This document shows, piece by piece, positions 19,172 to 29,278 of a stretch of DNA of 64,000 nucleotides (within the stretch, counting starts at the first letter, position 1; the number at the start of each line of letters is the position of its first letter). The notes under the pieces are model-generated. The model ran no database searches and was not told where the DNA came from. It worked only from the letters and a program-made list of their open reading frames with translations. The translations under genes and the position numbers were made by a program. Where the stretch lies: NCBI RefSeq assembly GCF_004346205.1, contig NZ_SMAM01000009.1, positions 27,476 to 91,475 on the forward strand, written 5' to 3'. The stretch comes from Bibersteinia trehalosi. Its GTDB lineage: Bacteria; Pseudomonadota; Gammaproteobacteria; Enterobacterales; Pasteurellaceae.

Positions 19172-19249
19172 GCGCTCGTCTCTGACGAGTGCTGTAATTT
19201 AATATAGAAAATAGATTTGGAAGAATAGGCACTCGTCAGAGACGAGCGC
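19172..19249. repeat. pair of REP-like palindromes in inverted orientation (BIME-like)
   Basis: Two 21-base units at 19172-19192 and 19229-19249 are perfect reverse complements of each other, separated by 36 bases. Each unit is itself an imperfect hairpin: CTCGTC, a TCT loop, then GACGAG, flanked by GCG/TGC. They lie about 120-200 bp upstream of the RAYT start, the usual arrangement of a RAYT with its substrate. A short GCGCCAT direct repeat follows at about 19246 and 19264. Confidence 0.82.
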
Positions 19250-19284
19250 CATCGGGGAGCTTGCGCCATTGAGGAATAAAGCTA

Positions 19285-20184
19285 TTAGGAGGATGGTAAT
19301 ATAGATATAATGTTCTTTCCTACATTAGTTTTCAAGAAGCTATTTGCATCTATACACATTCTCAGCATAGCCTCGACATCATCAGCAGTTTCCCAGTGTT
19401 TTTTAAGCAAATGTCCTTTGGTATTTTCTATTAAAAATTCTTTTAATATCCTACATAAATCATGTCCTTGGCTCAGCTCACCATATTTACAGCTTTCATA
19501 TAGAAGTTGAGCCTCATTAAAAAGTTCATCAATATCCAATTTTCTTGGTGATGAATTTTCTAATCTAGTTTTTAATTCATTCTCATTAAATATCATTTCC
19601 CAATCCCAACCTTCTGTCTTAGAAAATGAAGCGAACTCAAATAAGTCTACACCATCAAGTATACTTTTATCATTCTTTAACTTTTCATCAGCAGCCCTAT
19701 AAGCTCCTAGTTTTCTAGAAAATAATTCAAGTTTGTTTTTTATTTCCTCAGAATCAAAATCATATTTTTCTCCTAAGTTTAATATCAATTTATTAATTGC
19801 ATTAAACTCATTATTAAAAACAATAAAACTCTCAATATCGTTAAAGTATAGTTTATCCTCTATTTTGCAAAAAAAAGAGTATATTAATTTATTATCATTG
19901 ATAATGTTATTTAGGATAAAGTCAAAATCAACATCAACAAGAAAATATACACCTTGCATATTTTTATGGGTTCTATTTAGATATTCAAGTGATTCAATAA
20001 CTCTTGGCTTGCCATTACAAATAGGAAATTTGACCTTTTTATCAAAAAAAATAGATTTTAACAGGGTTTTATCCTTTTCTCCTTCTACAAGGATAGATAT
20101 ATACCCTTTAGATTTAAATAACATTATTGCACTATTGACAATATTAGATGGTGAAAATGCAATTTGTTTAATAGTTCTTGACAT
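19285..20184 (-). CDS. DUF4435 TOPRIM-like effector (AriB-like, PARIS defence)
   Basis: A 299-residue protein with a DUF4435/TOPRIM-like core. The conserved acidic loop is visible as ILVEGEKDKTLL (Glu34, Glu36, Asp38), and the second acidic cluster as FLVDVDFDFI (Asp84, Asp86, Asp88). DUF4435 proteins encoded next to an AAA15 ATPase are the AriB effector of PARIS. AriB is held inactive by AriA and is released as a toxic tRNA-cleaving nuclease when phage anti-restriction proteins such as Ocr are sensed. The ATG begins 2 bases after the ATPase stop, so translation is probably coupled. The AT-rich composition contrasts with the adjacent purL. The assignment rests on domain content and order, not on alignment. 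Confidence 0.82.
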   Translation of the reverse strand: MSRTIKQIAFSPSNIVNSAIMLFKSKGYISILVEGEKDKTLLKSIFFDKKVKFPICNGKPRVIESLEYLNRTHKNMQGVYFLVDVDFDFILNNIINDNKLIYSFFCKIEDKLYFNDIESFIVFNNEFNAINKLILNLGEKYDFDSEEIKNKLELFSRKLGAYRAADEKLKNDKSILDGVDLFEFASFSKTEGWDWEMIFNENELKTRLENSSPRKLDIDELFNEAQLLYESCKYGELSQGHDLCRILKEFLIENTKGHLLKKHWETADDVEAMLRMCIDANSFLKTNVGKNIISILPSS

Positions 20185-20186
20185 AA

Positions 20187-21506
20187 TTATAAAGAAACCA
20201 ATTCTGCTAATTCTATAACATCATCCCACTGACCATTAATTAATAGAGGTGAGTGAGTTGCAATGATTATTGAGAAGTTATTAAGTGATTTTATATTATT
20301 AATTAGTTCTATAAATGCTTCTTGCCATTCAGGGTGAAATGATATTTCTGGCTCATCAATTAAAACTAAACTATTTTTACCTGTTTCAAGAATCAATCTA
20401 CCAAGAAGAAGAATTAAATGTTGTTCACCAGAGGATAAATCTGATAGACTAATATTTCTCTCTGATTTATTTAGAGTAGAAATAACCTCTAAACCATTTT
20501 CAAGAGAAAATTTCACATTCTTAAATGATAACATATTATCTAGGGTGGATTTTAATAACTCAAGCTTTCTGGCTATAGAGTCTAGTCTAGATAATTTACT
20601 AACAATATCACTAAGATATATTGATAGAACTTTCAGCCCCGCATGATCATGAATATTGTTTAATAACTCTTGTATATTATTAAGATTAGATTCCTTATGT
20701 TCTTTTAGGATTCCAAGAGATATAAACCTTTCTTCAAGATTATTAATCTTATTGATTTGTTCTTTTATAGATGTAGATATATTATCACTATCTTGGTTAA
20801 GTTTATCAAGAAGTCTTTTAGCAAAGGAAGCTTCTCTATACCTACCTTCTTGAAATTGTTTTTTTATAGACTTTTGTATTTCTAATTTTATTTCTTTTTG
20901 TATGTCAAAAACTGTTAATTTAATATTTGATCCATCAGATGAAAAAGGATTGTTTTTTTCACTCAGCTTTACTAACCTATTTGTTTTTATTGTATTAACA
21001 TTTAATTTGCTTGTAATATCAAATAGCCAGTTTAACTTTTTTGAAATCTCGGATATTGAAATATAATTTTTATATTTTTGCAAAATTTCAGTAAATGAAA
21101 TATTAGAATCATCGTCAAATGTCCCCCATAAATTTTCACCTTTTTTATATATTGGTAAGTGATTTTCTAAATTCGCAATAAAATCAAAAAATGTAGAATC
21201 CAATGAAAGATGATTTCCCATATGAGAAATGTGAGTGTCCTTAATAGTATTTTGACCAGCATGTTTTATAAATAAAATTGGTTCGCTTAGGTGAGATATA
21301 TGAAACTTAATCTCAGAGAACTTTAAGTGAATGAAATATATTAGGTCATTTTTACTAAACTTATCTATTATAGTTAGGATTGTTGATTTTCCATAGCCAT
21401 TAGGGGCCGTTATGATTTTTGTATAATTTCCATTTGTTGAAAAATTGAGATCATAATTAAAATGTCCGAAAAGTCCTTTTATTTCAACTCTATTAATTTG
21501 GCTCAT
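20187..21506 (-). CDS. ABC/AAA15-type ATPase (AriA-like, PARIS defence)
   Basis: A 439-residue SMC/RecF-like ATPase. Walker A is APNGYGKST (residues 34-42). The ABC signature is LSSGEQHLILLLGRLI (about 357), Walker B is LVLIDEPEISFHPEWQ (Asp384-Glu385), and the switch histidine is in IIIATHSPLL (His418). The middle (about 150-345) is helical, lysine- and asparagine-rich, with likely coiled coil. In PARIS, AriA is the sensor scaffold that sequesters AriB. AGAGGAAAA lies before the ATG. Alternatives for a lone ATPase of this type are OLD-, Septu- or retron-type partners, but the coupled DUF4435 gene favours PARIS. The gene is strongly AT-rich, suggesting transfer. Confidence 0.83.
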   Translation of the reverse strand: MSQINRVEIKGLFGHFNYDLNFSTNGNYTKIITAPNGYGKSTILTIIDKFSKNDLIYFIHLKFSEIKFHISHLSEPILFIKHAGQNTIKDTHISHMGNHLSLDSTFFDFIANLENHLPIYKKGENLWGTFDDDSNISFTEILQKYKNYISISEISKKLNWLFDITSKLNVNTIKTNRLVKLSEKNNPFSSDGSNIKLTVFDIQKEIKLEIQKSIKKQFQEGRYREASFAKRLLDKLNQDSDNISTSIKEQINKINNLEERFISLGILKEHKESNLNNIQELLNNIHDHAGLKVLSIYLSDIVSKLSRLDSIARKLELLKSTLDNMLSFKNVKFSLENGLEVISTLNKSERNISLSDLSSGEQHLILLLGRLILETGKNSLVLIDEPEISFHPEWQEAFIELINNIKSLNNFSIIIATHSPLLINGQWDDVIELAELVSL

Positions 21507-21666
21507 GATAATTTTCCTCTATAAAATCTATTTTAGATTAAATTTTGTAACTAAATATGACTTCGTTTAAGTAGGAGCCATACAACCTAGTCTAAACTCC
21601 TCTTTTAAACTCAATCTTTAATACAATATAAAACCTTGGGTAAAATTTTTATAAGTATACAGTAGA

Positions 21667-21685
21667 CACCCGCCAAAGGCGGGTG
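21667..21685. terminator. hairpin between purL and the ATPase gene
   Basis: CACCCGCC (21667-21674) pairs with GGCGGGTG (21678-21685) around an AAA loop. It lies just after the purL stop on the minus strand. The flanking T-tract is weak on that strand. Confidence 0.6.
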
Positions 21686-21694
21686 CTTCATTCA

Positions 21695-24600
21695 TTATTT
21701 CAACGCAACATGTGCACTACGGAACAACCTCATCCAAGCCCCATCTTCTGTCCAGGCTTCCGGACACCAAGAGTTGCTGACCGCACGGAACACTCGTTCA
21801 GGGTGTGGCATCATAATGGCTACTCGTCCGTCCGTATTGGTAAGGGCGGTGATTCCTAATGCCGAGCCGTTGGGGTTGGCTGGGTATTGTTCGGTTGGAT
21901 TCAGATTGTAGTCCACATATTGAGCGGCAATCAAATGCTGTTTTTGCAGATTGTGAAGCTGATCACTATTTTTAAACTCCACTCTTCCCTCACCATGCGA
22001 AACCGCAATCGGCATATGGCTACCTGCCATACCTGCGAACCACACAGAGTTTGTTTCGTTAATTTTCACCATTGCTACCCGTGCCTCAAAGCGTTCGGAT
22101 TTATTCCGTACAAAGCGAGGCCAGTTTTCCGTGCCTGGAATGATTTCCGCTAAATTCGACACCATTTGGCAGCCGTTGCACACACCAAGGGTTAGCGTGT
22201 TCGGGTTGGCAAAGAATTGGCTGAATTGGTCACGCAACATTGGGTTGAACAGAATCGATTTCGCCCAGCCGCCGCCTGCCCCTAACACATCGCCGTAAGA
22301 GAAGCCACCGCACGCCACCATTGCGTTGAAGTCGTTGAGGTTGCGTCTGCCTGAAATCAAGTCGGACATATGCACGTCAATGGCGTTGAAGCCGGCACGG
22401 TCAAAGGCTGCCGCCATTTCGTAGTGGCTGTTTACACCTTGCTCACGCAAAATCGCCACACTCGGTTTTACGCCTTTGTTAATGTATGGGGCGGTGATGT
22501 CTTCGTTCACATCGTAAGTTAAAAATGCGGATAAGCCCTTGTTATTCGGATCTTTTTTCGATGCAAATTCTTGGTCGGCACATTCAGGGTTGTCTCGCAA
22601 ACGTTGCATTTGATGGGTGAGTTCCGCCCAAATGCCACGCAGTTCTGAGCGTTTTTCATCAAGCAGGGTTGCAATTTCACAACGGATAGTAAATTGATCG
22701 TTATTTGTTACTTTACCGATATTGTGAGTGATTTCTGCAAGATTTTCCGCTTTTAGCACCGCTTGTACAGCGTCTAAATCTTCTTCTTTTACTTGAATTA
22801 CTGCACCTAACTCTTCATTAAACAAGATATTGAAATGGTTACGATCTCTTTCAAGCATAAAGGCTGGATCGCCTAAAACATATTCCATTTCGGCGTGCTG
22901 TGAATCAGTTAATAATGGACAAATATCTGCTTCCACACCGCAATTCCCTGCAAATGCCATTTCCGCCAGCGTGGTGATTAAACCACCGTCCGAGCGGTCG
23001 TGGTAGGCAAGCAGTTTGCCTTGTGCGACAAGAGTTTGCATTGCGTTAAAGAAACCTTTTAAGCGTTCTACATTCACTACATCCGCTGGTTTGTCGCCAA
23101 GCTGTTTATACACCTGAGCCAACGCGGTTGCTCCTAAGCGGTTGCTGCCTTCGCCCAAATCGATCAGTAACAAGCGAGTGTCGCCTTTGTCGGTGCGAAG
23201 TTGTGGAGTGACGGTTTTACGCACATCTTCCACACGGGCAAATGCCGAAATCACGAGCGAAAGCGGCGCAGTCACGGATTTTTGTTCGCCGTTTTCCTCC
23301 CAAGTGGTTTTCATCGACATCGAGTCTTTGCCTACCGGAATGGTAATGCCGAGTGCAGGGCAAAGCTCCTCGCCCACCGCTTTTACTGCCTCGTAAAGCC
23401 CTGCGTCTTCGCCCTCGTGACCGGCTGCCGACATCCAGTTGGCGGAAAGTTTAATGCGTTTAATGTCGCCAATGTTGGTTGCTGCAATGTTGGTAATGCT
23501 TTCCGCTACCGCTAAGCGAGCCGAGGCGGCGAAATCCAGCAACGCCACCGGCGCTCGTTCGCCCATTGCCATTGCTTCTCCAAAGTAGCTGTCCAGACTT
23601 GCAGTCGTTACCGCACAATCCGCCACCGGAATTTGCCACGGGCCGACCATCTGATCTTGTGCCACCATTCCTGTGACCGAGCGGTCGCCAATGGTAATTA
23701 AGAAGGTTTTTTCCGCTACCACCGGCAAGCGTAGCACACGGTGGAATGCCTCTTTGAGGTCGATATTGTCGGTTGCAAGCGGTGGATTTTTCACATTTTT
23801 TGACGAAACATCACGCTGCATTTTTGGGGTTTTGCCGAGCAATACGTTCATCGGCAAATCAATCGGTTTGTTGCCAAAATGCGGATCGGCAAGCTCTAAA
23901 TGTTTCTCTTCGGTTGCCTCGCCAATTACCGCAAACGGTGCACGCTCACGCTCGCAAAGTGCGGTGAAAATTTCGAGCTTTTCAGGGGCGACCGCCAGCA
24001 CATAACGCTCTTGCGATTCGTTACACCAAATTTCAAGCGGCGACATTCCCTTTTCATCGCACAGGATTTTGCGCAGGTCAAACTTACCACCTCGTTCGCC
24101 ATCGTGCACCAATTCAGGCATTGCGTTAGACAAACCGCCAGCCCCCACATCGTGAATAAATAAAATCGGGTTCTCCTCACCCATTTGCCAGCAACGGTCG
24201 ATCACCTCTTGGCAACGGCGTTCCATTTCAGGGTTTTCCCGCTGAACCGAGGCAAAATCCAAATCTTCTTTCGATTTGCCCGATGCCATTGACGATGCCG
24301 CCCCACCGCCTAAGCCGATGTTCATTGCCGGGCCACCCAGCACGATGAGTTTCGCCCCCACCGGGATTTCACCTTTCTGAACGTGTTCGGCACGAATGTT
24401 GCCGATACCGCCGGCAAGCATAATCGGCTTGTGGTAGCCTCGCACCTCTTCGCCGGCAAAACTGTTCACTTTTTCTTCATAGGTACGAAAATACCCCAAC
24501 AATGCAGGGCGGCCAAATTCGTTGTTAAAGGCAGCTCCGCCTAGCGGACCTTCGATCATAATGTCTAACGCCGAAGCAATGCGGTTCGGCTTGGAAAGCG

Positions 24601-25657
24601 GATTTTCCCACGGCTGTTCAAAGTTCGGGATCACCAAATTTGACACCGAAAAACCCGTTAAACCGGCTTTCGGTTTCGCCCCACGCCCTGTCGCCCCCTC
24701 GTCTCGAATTTCACCGCCAGAACCGGTCGCCGCCCCCGGGAATGGCGAGATCGCGGTCGGGTGGTTGTGGGTTTCCACTTTCATTAAAATATGGGCATCT
24801 TCTTGATGATAGCGATAGATCCCGTCTTGGTCTGGGAAGAAACGCCCAACCGTTGAACCCTCCATCACCGCCGCATTGTCTTTATAGGCGGAAAGCACAT
24901 AGTCCGGAGTTTTCTCAAAGGTGTTTTTAATCATCTTAAACAGGGATTTTTCCTGTTTTACGCCGTCAATCGTCCAATCCGCATTAAAAATTTTGTGGCG
25001 ACAATGCTCCGAGTTGGCTTGAGCGAACATATACAGCTCAATATCGTTCGGGTTACGCCCAAGTGCGGTGAAATTTTCCACCAAATAATCAATTTCATCG
25101 TCCGCCAACGCCAAACCTAAATTCACGTTCGCATCGATTAACGCCTGACGACCATCGCCTAAAATATCTACGCTGGTGAACGGCTTCGGTTCTTGTTGGG
25201 CGAAGAGTTGCTCGGCTTGGTCGGTGTTATCTAATACCGTTTCCATCATACGGTCGTGCAACAAGCCTTTCAAAGTCGCAAGCTGGCTTTCGCTCGGCGT
25301 TTCAGAAAATTCCAGATAATACGCCGTGCCACGCTCAATTCGCTCTACTGCTGCCAAACCGCAGTTATGAGCGATGTCGGTTGCCTTAGACGACCACGAG
25401 GAAATCGTGCCGATGCGAGGGGTCACAATCAGGCAAAACCCTGTCGGCTCACGCTGTTCTAAGCTTTCACCATAATGTAATAACTCCGCTAATTTCTGTG
25501 TTTCATCGGCTGCAAGCGGTTGATTTAGGGCGATAAAATGCAAAAACTCCGCATACACAGAGCGTACAGGGAGTTGATGTTGTTGGCATTTTTGCAAAAG
25601 TTGTTGAATGCGAAAGGTGGATAAGGCAGGTGAGCCACGAAAGGTTTGCATAGTCAT
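21695..25657 (-). CDS. purL: phosphoribosylformylglycinamidine synthase
   Basis: The full-length proteobacterial type of about 1,320 residues, for the fourth step of purine synthesis (FGAR + Gln + ATP to FGAM). The N-terminal start [14 protein letters not shown] is typical. The synthetase core carries [21 protein letters not shown]. The C-terminal glutaminase domain carries [12 protein letters not shown] (nucleophile Cys), SHGEGRVEF and [10 protein letters not shown] chose the ATG at 25657; a TTG six bases upstream sits closer to the AGGAAA box and is possible, as is ATG 25651. A PurR box lies about 53 bp upstream. It is divergent from the SLC13 permease. Confidence 0.97.
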   Translation of the reverse strand: MTMQTFRGSPALSTFRIQQLLQKCQQHQLPVRSVYAEFLHFIALNQPLAADETQKLAELLHYGESLEQREPTGFCLIVTPRIGTISSWSSKATDIAHNCGLAAVERIERGTAYYLEFSETPSESQLATLKGLLHDRMMETVLDNTDQAEQLFAQQEPKPFTSVDILGDGRQALIDANVNLGLALADDEIDYLVENFTALGRNPNDIELYMFAQANSEHCRHKIFNADWTIDGVKQEKSLFKMIKNTFEKTPDYVLSAYKDNAAVMEGSTVGRFFPDQDGIYRYHQEDAHILMKVETHNHPTAISPFPGAATGSGGEIRDEGATGRGAKPKAGLTGFSVSNLVIPNFEQPWENPLSKPNRIASALDIMIEGPLGGAAFNNEFGRPALLGYFRTYEEKVNSFAGEEVRGYHKPIMLAGGIGNIRAEHVQKGEIPVGAKLIVLGGPAMNIGLGGGAASSMASGKSKEDLDFASVQRENPEMERRCQEVIDRCWQMGEENPILFIHDVGAGGLSNAMPELVHDGERGGKFDLRKILCDEKGMSPLEIWCNESQERYVLAVAPEKLEIFTALCERERAPFAVIGEATEEKHLELADPHFGNKPIDLPMNVLLGKTPKMQRDVSSKNVKNPPLATDNIDLKEAFHRVLRLPVVAEKTFLITIGDRSVTGMVAQDQMVGPWQIPVADCAVTTASLDSYFGEAMAMGERAPVALLDFAASARLAVAESITNIAATNIGDIKRIKLSANWMSAAGHEGEDAGLYEAVKAVGEELCPALGITIPVGKDSMSMKTTWEENGEQKSVTAPLSLVISAFARVEDVRKTVTPQLRTDKGDTRLLLIDLGEGSNRLGATALAQVYKQLGDKPADVVNVERLKGFFNAMQTLVAQGKLLAYHDRSDGGLITTLAEMAFAGNCGVEADICPLLTDSQHAEMEYVLGDPAFMLERDRNHFNILFNEELGAVIQVKEEDLDAVQAVLKAENLAEITHNIGKVTNNDQFTIRCEIATLLDEKRSELRGIWAELTHQMQRLRDNPECADQEFASKKDPNNKGLSAFLTYDVNEDITAPYINKGVKPSVAILREQGVNSHYEMAAAFDRAGFNAIDVHMSDLISGRRNLNDFNAMVACGGFSYGDVLGAGGGWAKSILFNPMLRDQFSQFFANPNTLTLGVCNGCQMVSNLAEIIPGTENWPRFVRNKSERFEARVAMVKINETNSVWFAGMAGSHMPIAVSHGEGRVEFKNSDQLHNLQKQHLIAAQYVDYNLNPTEQYPANPNGSALGITALTNTDGRVAIMMPHPERVFRAVSNSWCPEAWTEDGAWMRLFRSAHVALK

Positions 25658-25709
25658 TGACAAGAAGTTTCCTGTTTAAGATGAAAAACTGACAAGATTA
25701 TAAATGATT

Positions 25710-25725
25710 ACGCAAACGTTTGCAT
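25710..25725 (-). promoter_or_regulatory. PurR operator upstream of purL
   Basis: ACGCAAACGTTTGCAT matches the palindromic PurR consensus ACGCAAACGTTTGCGT at 15 of 16 positions. It lies in the purL leader, where purine repression of this gene is expected. Confidence 0.85.
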
Positions 25726-25812
25726 AATAAATTTTTCCAGCATTTTGCAAATTTTTGTCAAATTTGCACCGCTTGTAATAAAAATTAGTATAATCCGATC
25801 CATTCATTTCTC

Positions 25813-27675
25813 ATGTCAAAATTTGCTATGCAAACCGTGCTTTCTCTTGTTCAGAACCAACTTTTTTGGGTTGTTGTATTACTTGTCTTTGCCATCTGGC
25901 AATTTATGCGCAATAAACTACGAATGGATATTGTCGCACTAATTGTCATCACTTTTTTTAGTCTTAGTGGCATTTTAAGCGTACAAGAAGTCTTTGCTGG
26001 ATTAAGTGATCCAAATGTGGTGCTCATTGCTCTGCTCTTTATTGTTGGGGAGGGGCTGGTTAGAACAGGAATCGCGTATCAGGTAAGCGAATGGCTTATG
26101 AAAGTAGCAGGTGAAAGCGAAATTCGAGTGCTGGTGCTATTAATGCTAAGCATTGCGGGATTGGGATCTTTTATGAGCTCTACGGGGATCGTGGCAATTT
26201 TTATTCCTGTGGTACTTGCCATTTGTTCTGGCATGAATATTTCCCCCCGCAGAATGATGATGCCGCTCAGTATTGCGGGCTTAATTAGCGGCATGATGAC
26301 CCTTATCGCTACTCCTCCAAATCTGGTGGCACATTCAGAATTAGTGAAAGCAGGCTTTGCTGGTTTTAATTTCTTTAGCTTCACTCCGATTGGTATTGCA
26401 GTACTCTTTCTTGGTATCGGCTACATGCTAATTGCTCGCCATTGGCTAGATAATGGTGAACATATTGCGCAAAATGAACAACGTTCATCTTCCTTTCATC
26501 AGCTGATTGAACAATATCAATTAGAAGGTAAAGCAAAAATGGTCGTGATAACGCCAGATTCTTCTTTGGTGGGCAAGACGATCAATGAATTGAATTTGCG
26601 TAATGAGTTTGGTCTGAATGTGATTGCTATTCAGCGGGTGAAGCATTTTCGTCGTGTTTCATTAAGTGCCTACGCTAATGCTACGCTACGAGAAAAAGAT
26701 ATTTTGCTGTTAGATATCAGTGTCGAAAGCGAGCTTTTTACACAATATTGCGAAACCCTTGGCTTAAAAGAAACGGCACTCAAAGGCGACTACTTCTCTG
26801 CTCAAGCTAAATCTATCGGTATGGTGGAAATTTCCATGCTGCCTGAATCAGAAATTATCGGTAAAACTATCAGTGAATTAAAATTTCGCTCCAATTTTGG
26901 CGTGAGTGTTGTTGGGCTTAAACGCAATAATAGCATTCTCCACGATGATATTATCAATACACCGCTAGAATTTGGTGATGTATTGCTCGTCATGGGAGTA
27001 TGGACACAATTATTGAAATTCGATGGCAGACGCGATTTTTATTTGCTCAATGCCCCAGAAGAGAGCAAAAATATCGCTCCAGCGTTAAGCCAAGCCCCCC
27101 ATGCACTCTTTTCGGTGCTAACAATGGTGATATTAATGATTAGTGGAATTGTACCAAATGTGATTGCGGCCCTGATTGCTTGCTTGATGCTCGGTAAATT
27201 CCGCTGTATCGATATGAAAAGCGCTTATCAATCTATTCACTTGCCAAGCATCGTATTGATTGTTGGTATGATGCCGTTTTCTATCGCACTGCAAAAAACA
27301 GGTGGGGTCGATTTAATCGTGCAGATGTTGCTCGAAATGATGCAAGGCTTAGATGTACACTTCGTGCTAATGCTACTCTTTGCATTTACTGCGATTATCA
27401 GTGCCTTCATTTCTAATACAGCCACAGCCATTTTAGTGATGCCAATAGCGATTGCGATAGCCCAGCAACTAAATTACTCACCATTGCCGTTTGTAATGAT
27501 CGTAGCTATTTCGGCATCTGCAGCATTTATGACCCCAGTTTCATCACCAGTCAATACGATGGTGCTCGCCCCAGGTGGTTATAAATTCTTTGATTTTGTG
27601 AAGGTAGGTGTGCCATTTACCTTATTGGTGATGTTGTTAGCCGTATTTGCAGTACCAATGCTATTCCCGCTTTAA
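25813..27675 (+). CDS. SLC13-family permease with two RCK_C (TrkA_C) domains
   Basis: A 620-residue transporter of the DASS/SLC13 (ion transporter superfamily) type. Both halves of the membrane domain carry the family's helical-hairpin asparagine/threonine motifs: SSTGIVAIFIPVVLA and ATPPNLVAHSE in the first, SNTATAILVMPIAIA and TPVSSPVNTMVLAPG in the second. Between them, about residues 230-410, lie two RCK_C-like repeats (SLVGKTINELNLRNEFGLNV and SEIIGKTISELKFRSNFGVS). The likely substrate is an anion such as sulfate or a dicarboxylate, which I cannot decide. The start is uncertain: neither ATG 25813 nor ATG 25828 has a clear ribosome binding site. Confidence 0.88.
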   Translation: MSKFAMQTVLSLVQNQLFWVVVLLVFAIWQFMRNKLRMDIVALIVITFFSLSGILSVQEVFAGLSDPNVVLIALLFIVGEGLVRTGIAYQVSEWLMKVAGESEIRVLVLLMLSIAGLGSFMSSTGIVAIFIPVVLAICSGMNISPRRMMMPLSIAGLISGMMTLIATPPNLVAHSELVKAGFAGFNFFSFTPIGIAVLFLGIGYMLIARHWLDNGEHIAQNEQRSSSFHQLIEQYQLEGKAKMVVITPDSSLVGKTINELNLRNEFGLNVIAIQRVKHFRRVSLSAYANATLREKDILLLDISVESELFTQYCETLGLKETALKGDYFSAQAKSIGMVEISMLPESEIIGKTISELKFRSNFGVSVVGLKRNNSILHDDIINTPLEFGDVLLVMGVWTQLLKFDGRRDFYLLNAPEESKNIAPALSQAPHALFSVLTMVILMISGIVPNVIAALIACLMLGKFRCIDMKSAYQSIHLPSIVLIVGMMPFSIALQKTGGVDLIVQMLLEMMQGLDVHFVLMLLFAFTAIISAFISNTATAILVMPIAIAIAQQLNYSPLPFVMIVAISASAAFMTPVSSPVNTMVLAPGGYKFFDFVKVGVPFTLLVMLLAVFAVPMLFPL

Positions 27676-27719
27676 TAGAAGAAATCTATTGATTTAATCT
27701 ATTTTACAAATTAAATCTA

Positions 27720-27761
27720 TTGTTTTAAATCAATAAAACAACCATTTTTTATAGGGATAAT
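27720..27761 (+). promoter_or_regulatory. FNR-type class II promoter of ccp
   Basis: TTGTTTTAAATCAA (27720-27733) matches the FNR consensus TTGATnnnnATCAA at 9 of 10 defined bases. A GATAAT -10 element lies at 27756-27761, which predicts a start near 27768. The centre of the box is then about 41.5 bases upstream, the canonical class II FNR position. A related AAATCTATTG direct repeat at 27682 and 27713 brackets the region. Known FNR control of triheme peroxidases in E. coli agrees. Confidence 0.7.
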
Positions 27762-27793
27762 GTTTCTGCGTTTCTTAATCAGTGGGAGTTCCT

Positions 27794-29185
27794 ATGAAAA
27801 AATTGCTTATTTCAGCCCTTGCATTGGGGGCTGCCGGATTCTTCGGCACAGTGGGTTACATTTATCAATTCGACAAACAGCAGGCCGAGCAATGGCTAAA
27901 CAACACGGAAGTTGCTGAACAGCATAAAAATGCACTTGGTGTCATGTTTAAAAACGGTTGCCAATATTGCCACACCCCATCAGCAGAAATGCCGTTTTAT
28001 TTCAATTTACCTATCGCCAACAACATTATGCGACAGGATATTGCCGAAGGTAATCGCGTGTTCCGTTTAGATCGTCTTATTGAGGGAATGCAAGATCCGA
28101 GCAAACTCTCTGAAGCAGATCTCGCCAAACTTCAGCGTGTCATCGAAAATCGTGAAATGCCCGCCGCGAAATTTATTCATATTCACTGGGGATCTCGTCC
28201 TGACGCAGAGGAATCAAAAACCCTCTTAGATTGGGTTTATGCCCAACGTGAAGCGAAACTCTCAACATTCAGCAATATTGATAAAACTGCATTAGTACAG
28301 CCTATTCCTGACAGCATTCCAACCGATCCGAAAAAAGTGGCATTAGGTGATAAAATTTATCATGACGGCCGCTTATCCGCGGACGGCACTATCCAGTGCC
28401 ACACCTGCCATCAATTAGATAAAGGCGGGGTTGATGGCTTACAGTTCTCAACAGGCATAGATGGCTTGAAAGGTGGCATCAACGCTCCAACCGTGTATAA
28501 CGCCGCCTTTAATTTTGTGCAATTCTGGGATGGACGAGCAGCTGATCTTGCCGATCAAGCAAAAGGCCCGCCACTCAATCCGGTAGAAATGGGTGGCAAA
28601 AACTGGGAGCAACTTCTTTCCAATTTCCGTAAAGATCCTGCATTTATGCAAGAATTTTTGGCCGTTTTTCCAAAATTTGATGAATTTAGCTTAACTGATG
28701 CAATTGCAGAGTTTGAGAAAACCCTCATCACCCCAAATAGTGCCTTTGATAAATTCCTGAAAGGCGAGCAAAATGCGCTTACTGAAGTACAAAAACGTGG
28801 CTATGAGCATTTCAAAAATGCCAAATGTGATACCTGCCATACCGGCATCAATATGGGGGGACAATCTTACGAAGTCTTCGGTTTATATGCAGATTACTTC
28901 CGCGATCGTGCAACCCCAATCACCGATGATGACAGAGGCCGCTTCAATCAAACTCAAGATCCCGCAGATATGCACCGCTTCAAAGTGCCTACTTTACGTA
29001 ACGTTGCATTAACTGCGCCTTATATGCACGATGGCACAGTAACTGATTTGCGCGAAGCCGTACGAATTATGGGCAAATACCAAAGCAATAAAAACTTTAC
29101 AGAACAAGAGCTAGACGAAATCACCGCATTCTTAGAAAGTTTGACAGGTGAATATAAAGGCTCATTATTAACACGTGAAGAATAG
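27794..29185 (+). CDS. ccp: triheme cytochrome c / quinol peroxidase (YhjA/QPO type)
   Basis: A 463-residue membrane-anchored periplasmic peroxidase that reduces H2O2, probably with quinol electrons. An N-terminal hydrophobic segment (about residues 3-24) is followed by three haem c sites: CQYCH (56-60), CHTCH (202-206) and CDTCH (345-349). The extra N-terminal haem domain distinguishes it from two-haem CcpA and matches Aggregatibacter quinol peroxidase and E. coli Ccp. The late PTLRNVALTAPYMHDG motif is typical of the peroxidase C-terminal domain. The ATG at 27794 has a GGGAG box; a GTG 12 bases upstream is in frame but less likely. An FNR-like promoter lies directly upstream. Confidence 0.94.
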   Translation: MKKLLISALALGAAGFFGTVGYIYQFDKQQAEQWLNNTEVAEQHKNALGVMFKNGCQYCHTPSAEMPFYFNLPIANNIMRQDIAEGNRVFRLDRLIEGMQDPSKLSEADLAKLQRVIENREMPAAKFIHIHWGSRPDAEESKTLLDWVYAQREAKLSTFSNIDKTALVQPIPDSIPTDPKKVALGDKIYHDGRLSADGTIQCHTCHQLDKGGVDGLQFSTGIDGLKGGINAPTVYNAAFNFVQFWDGRAADLADQAKGPPLNPVEMGGKNWEQLLSNFRKDPAFMQEFLAVFPKFDEFSLTDAIAEFEKTLITPNSAFDKFLKGEQNALTEVQKRGYEHFKNAKCDTCHTGINMGGQSYEVFGLYADYFRDRATPITDDDRGRFNQTQDPADMHRFKVPTLRNVALTAPYMHDGTVTDLREAVRIMGKYQSNKNFTEQELDEITAFLESLTGEYKGSLLTREE

Positions 29186-29203
29186 CTTGGTAAATTTTCA
29201 TTA

Positions 29204-29242
29204 AAAAAACACCGCTTGCAATCCCTTGCAAACGGTGTTTTT
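29204..29242 (+). terminator. terminator after ccp with USS-like arms
   Basis: AAAAACACCG (29205-29214) pairs with CGGTGTTTTT (29233-29242). Inner CTTGCA/TTGCAA pieces extend the stem. The arm includes ACCGCTTG, the uptake signal core. Confidence 0.85.
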
Positions 29243-29262
29243 GCTTTATAATAATCCTTTTT

Positions 29263-29273
29263 ACAAGCGGTCA
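29263..29273 (+). repeat. DNA uptake signal sequence (Apl type)
   Basis: ACAAGCGGTCA lies 5 bases before the M15 peptidase start. It is one of many copies in the window and diagnostic of the Apl-type Pasteurellaceae clade. Its position between promoter and start also displaces any normal ribosome binding site. Confidence 0.85.
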
Positions 29274-29278
29274 AAACT

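Noticed and set aside
19051..19269. A 72-codon frame upstream of the RAYT gene
   Set aside because: It runs through the REP-like palindromes and has no coding character, so it is a by-product of the repeat.
19285..21506. A Gabija, Septu or OLD-type reading of the ATPase pair
   Set aside because: There is no UvrD-like helicase or HNH partner, and the TOPRIM-like domain is a separate DUF4435 protein, not fused as in OLD.
27689..27702. A second FNR-like box TTGATTTAATCTAT
   Set aside because: Only the left half matches; the right half (TCTAT versus ATCAA) does not.
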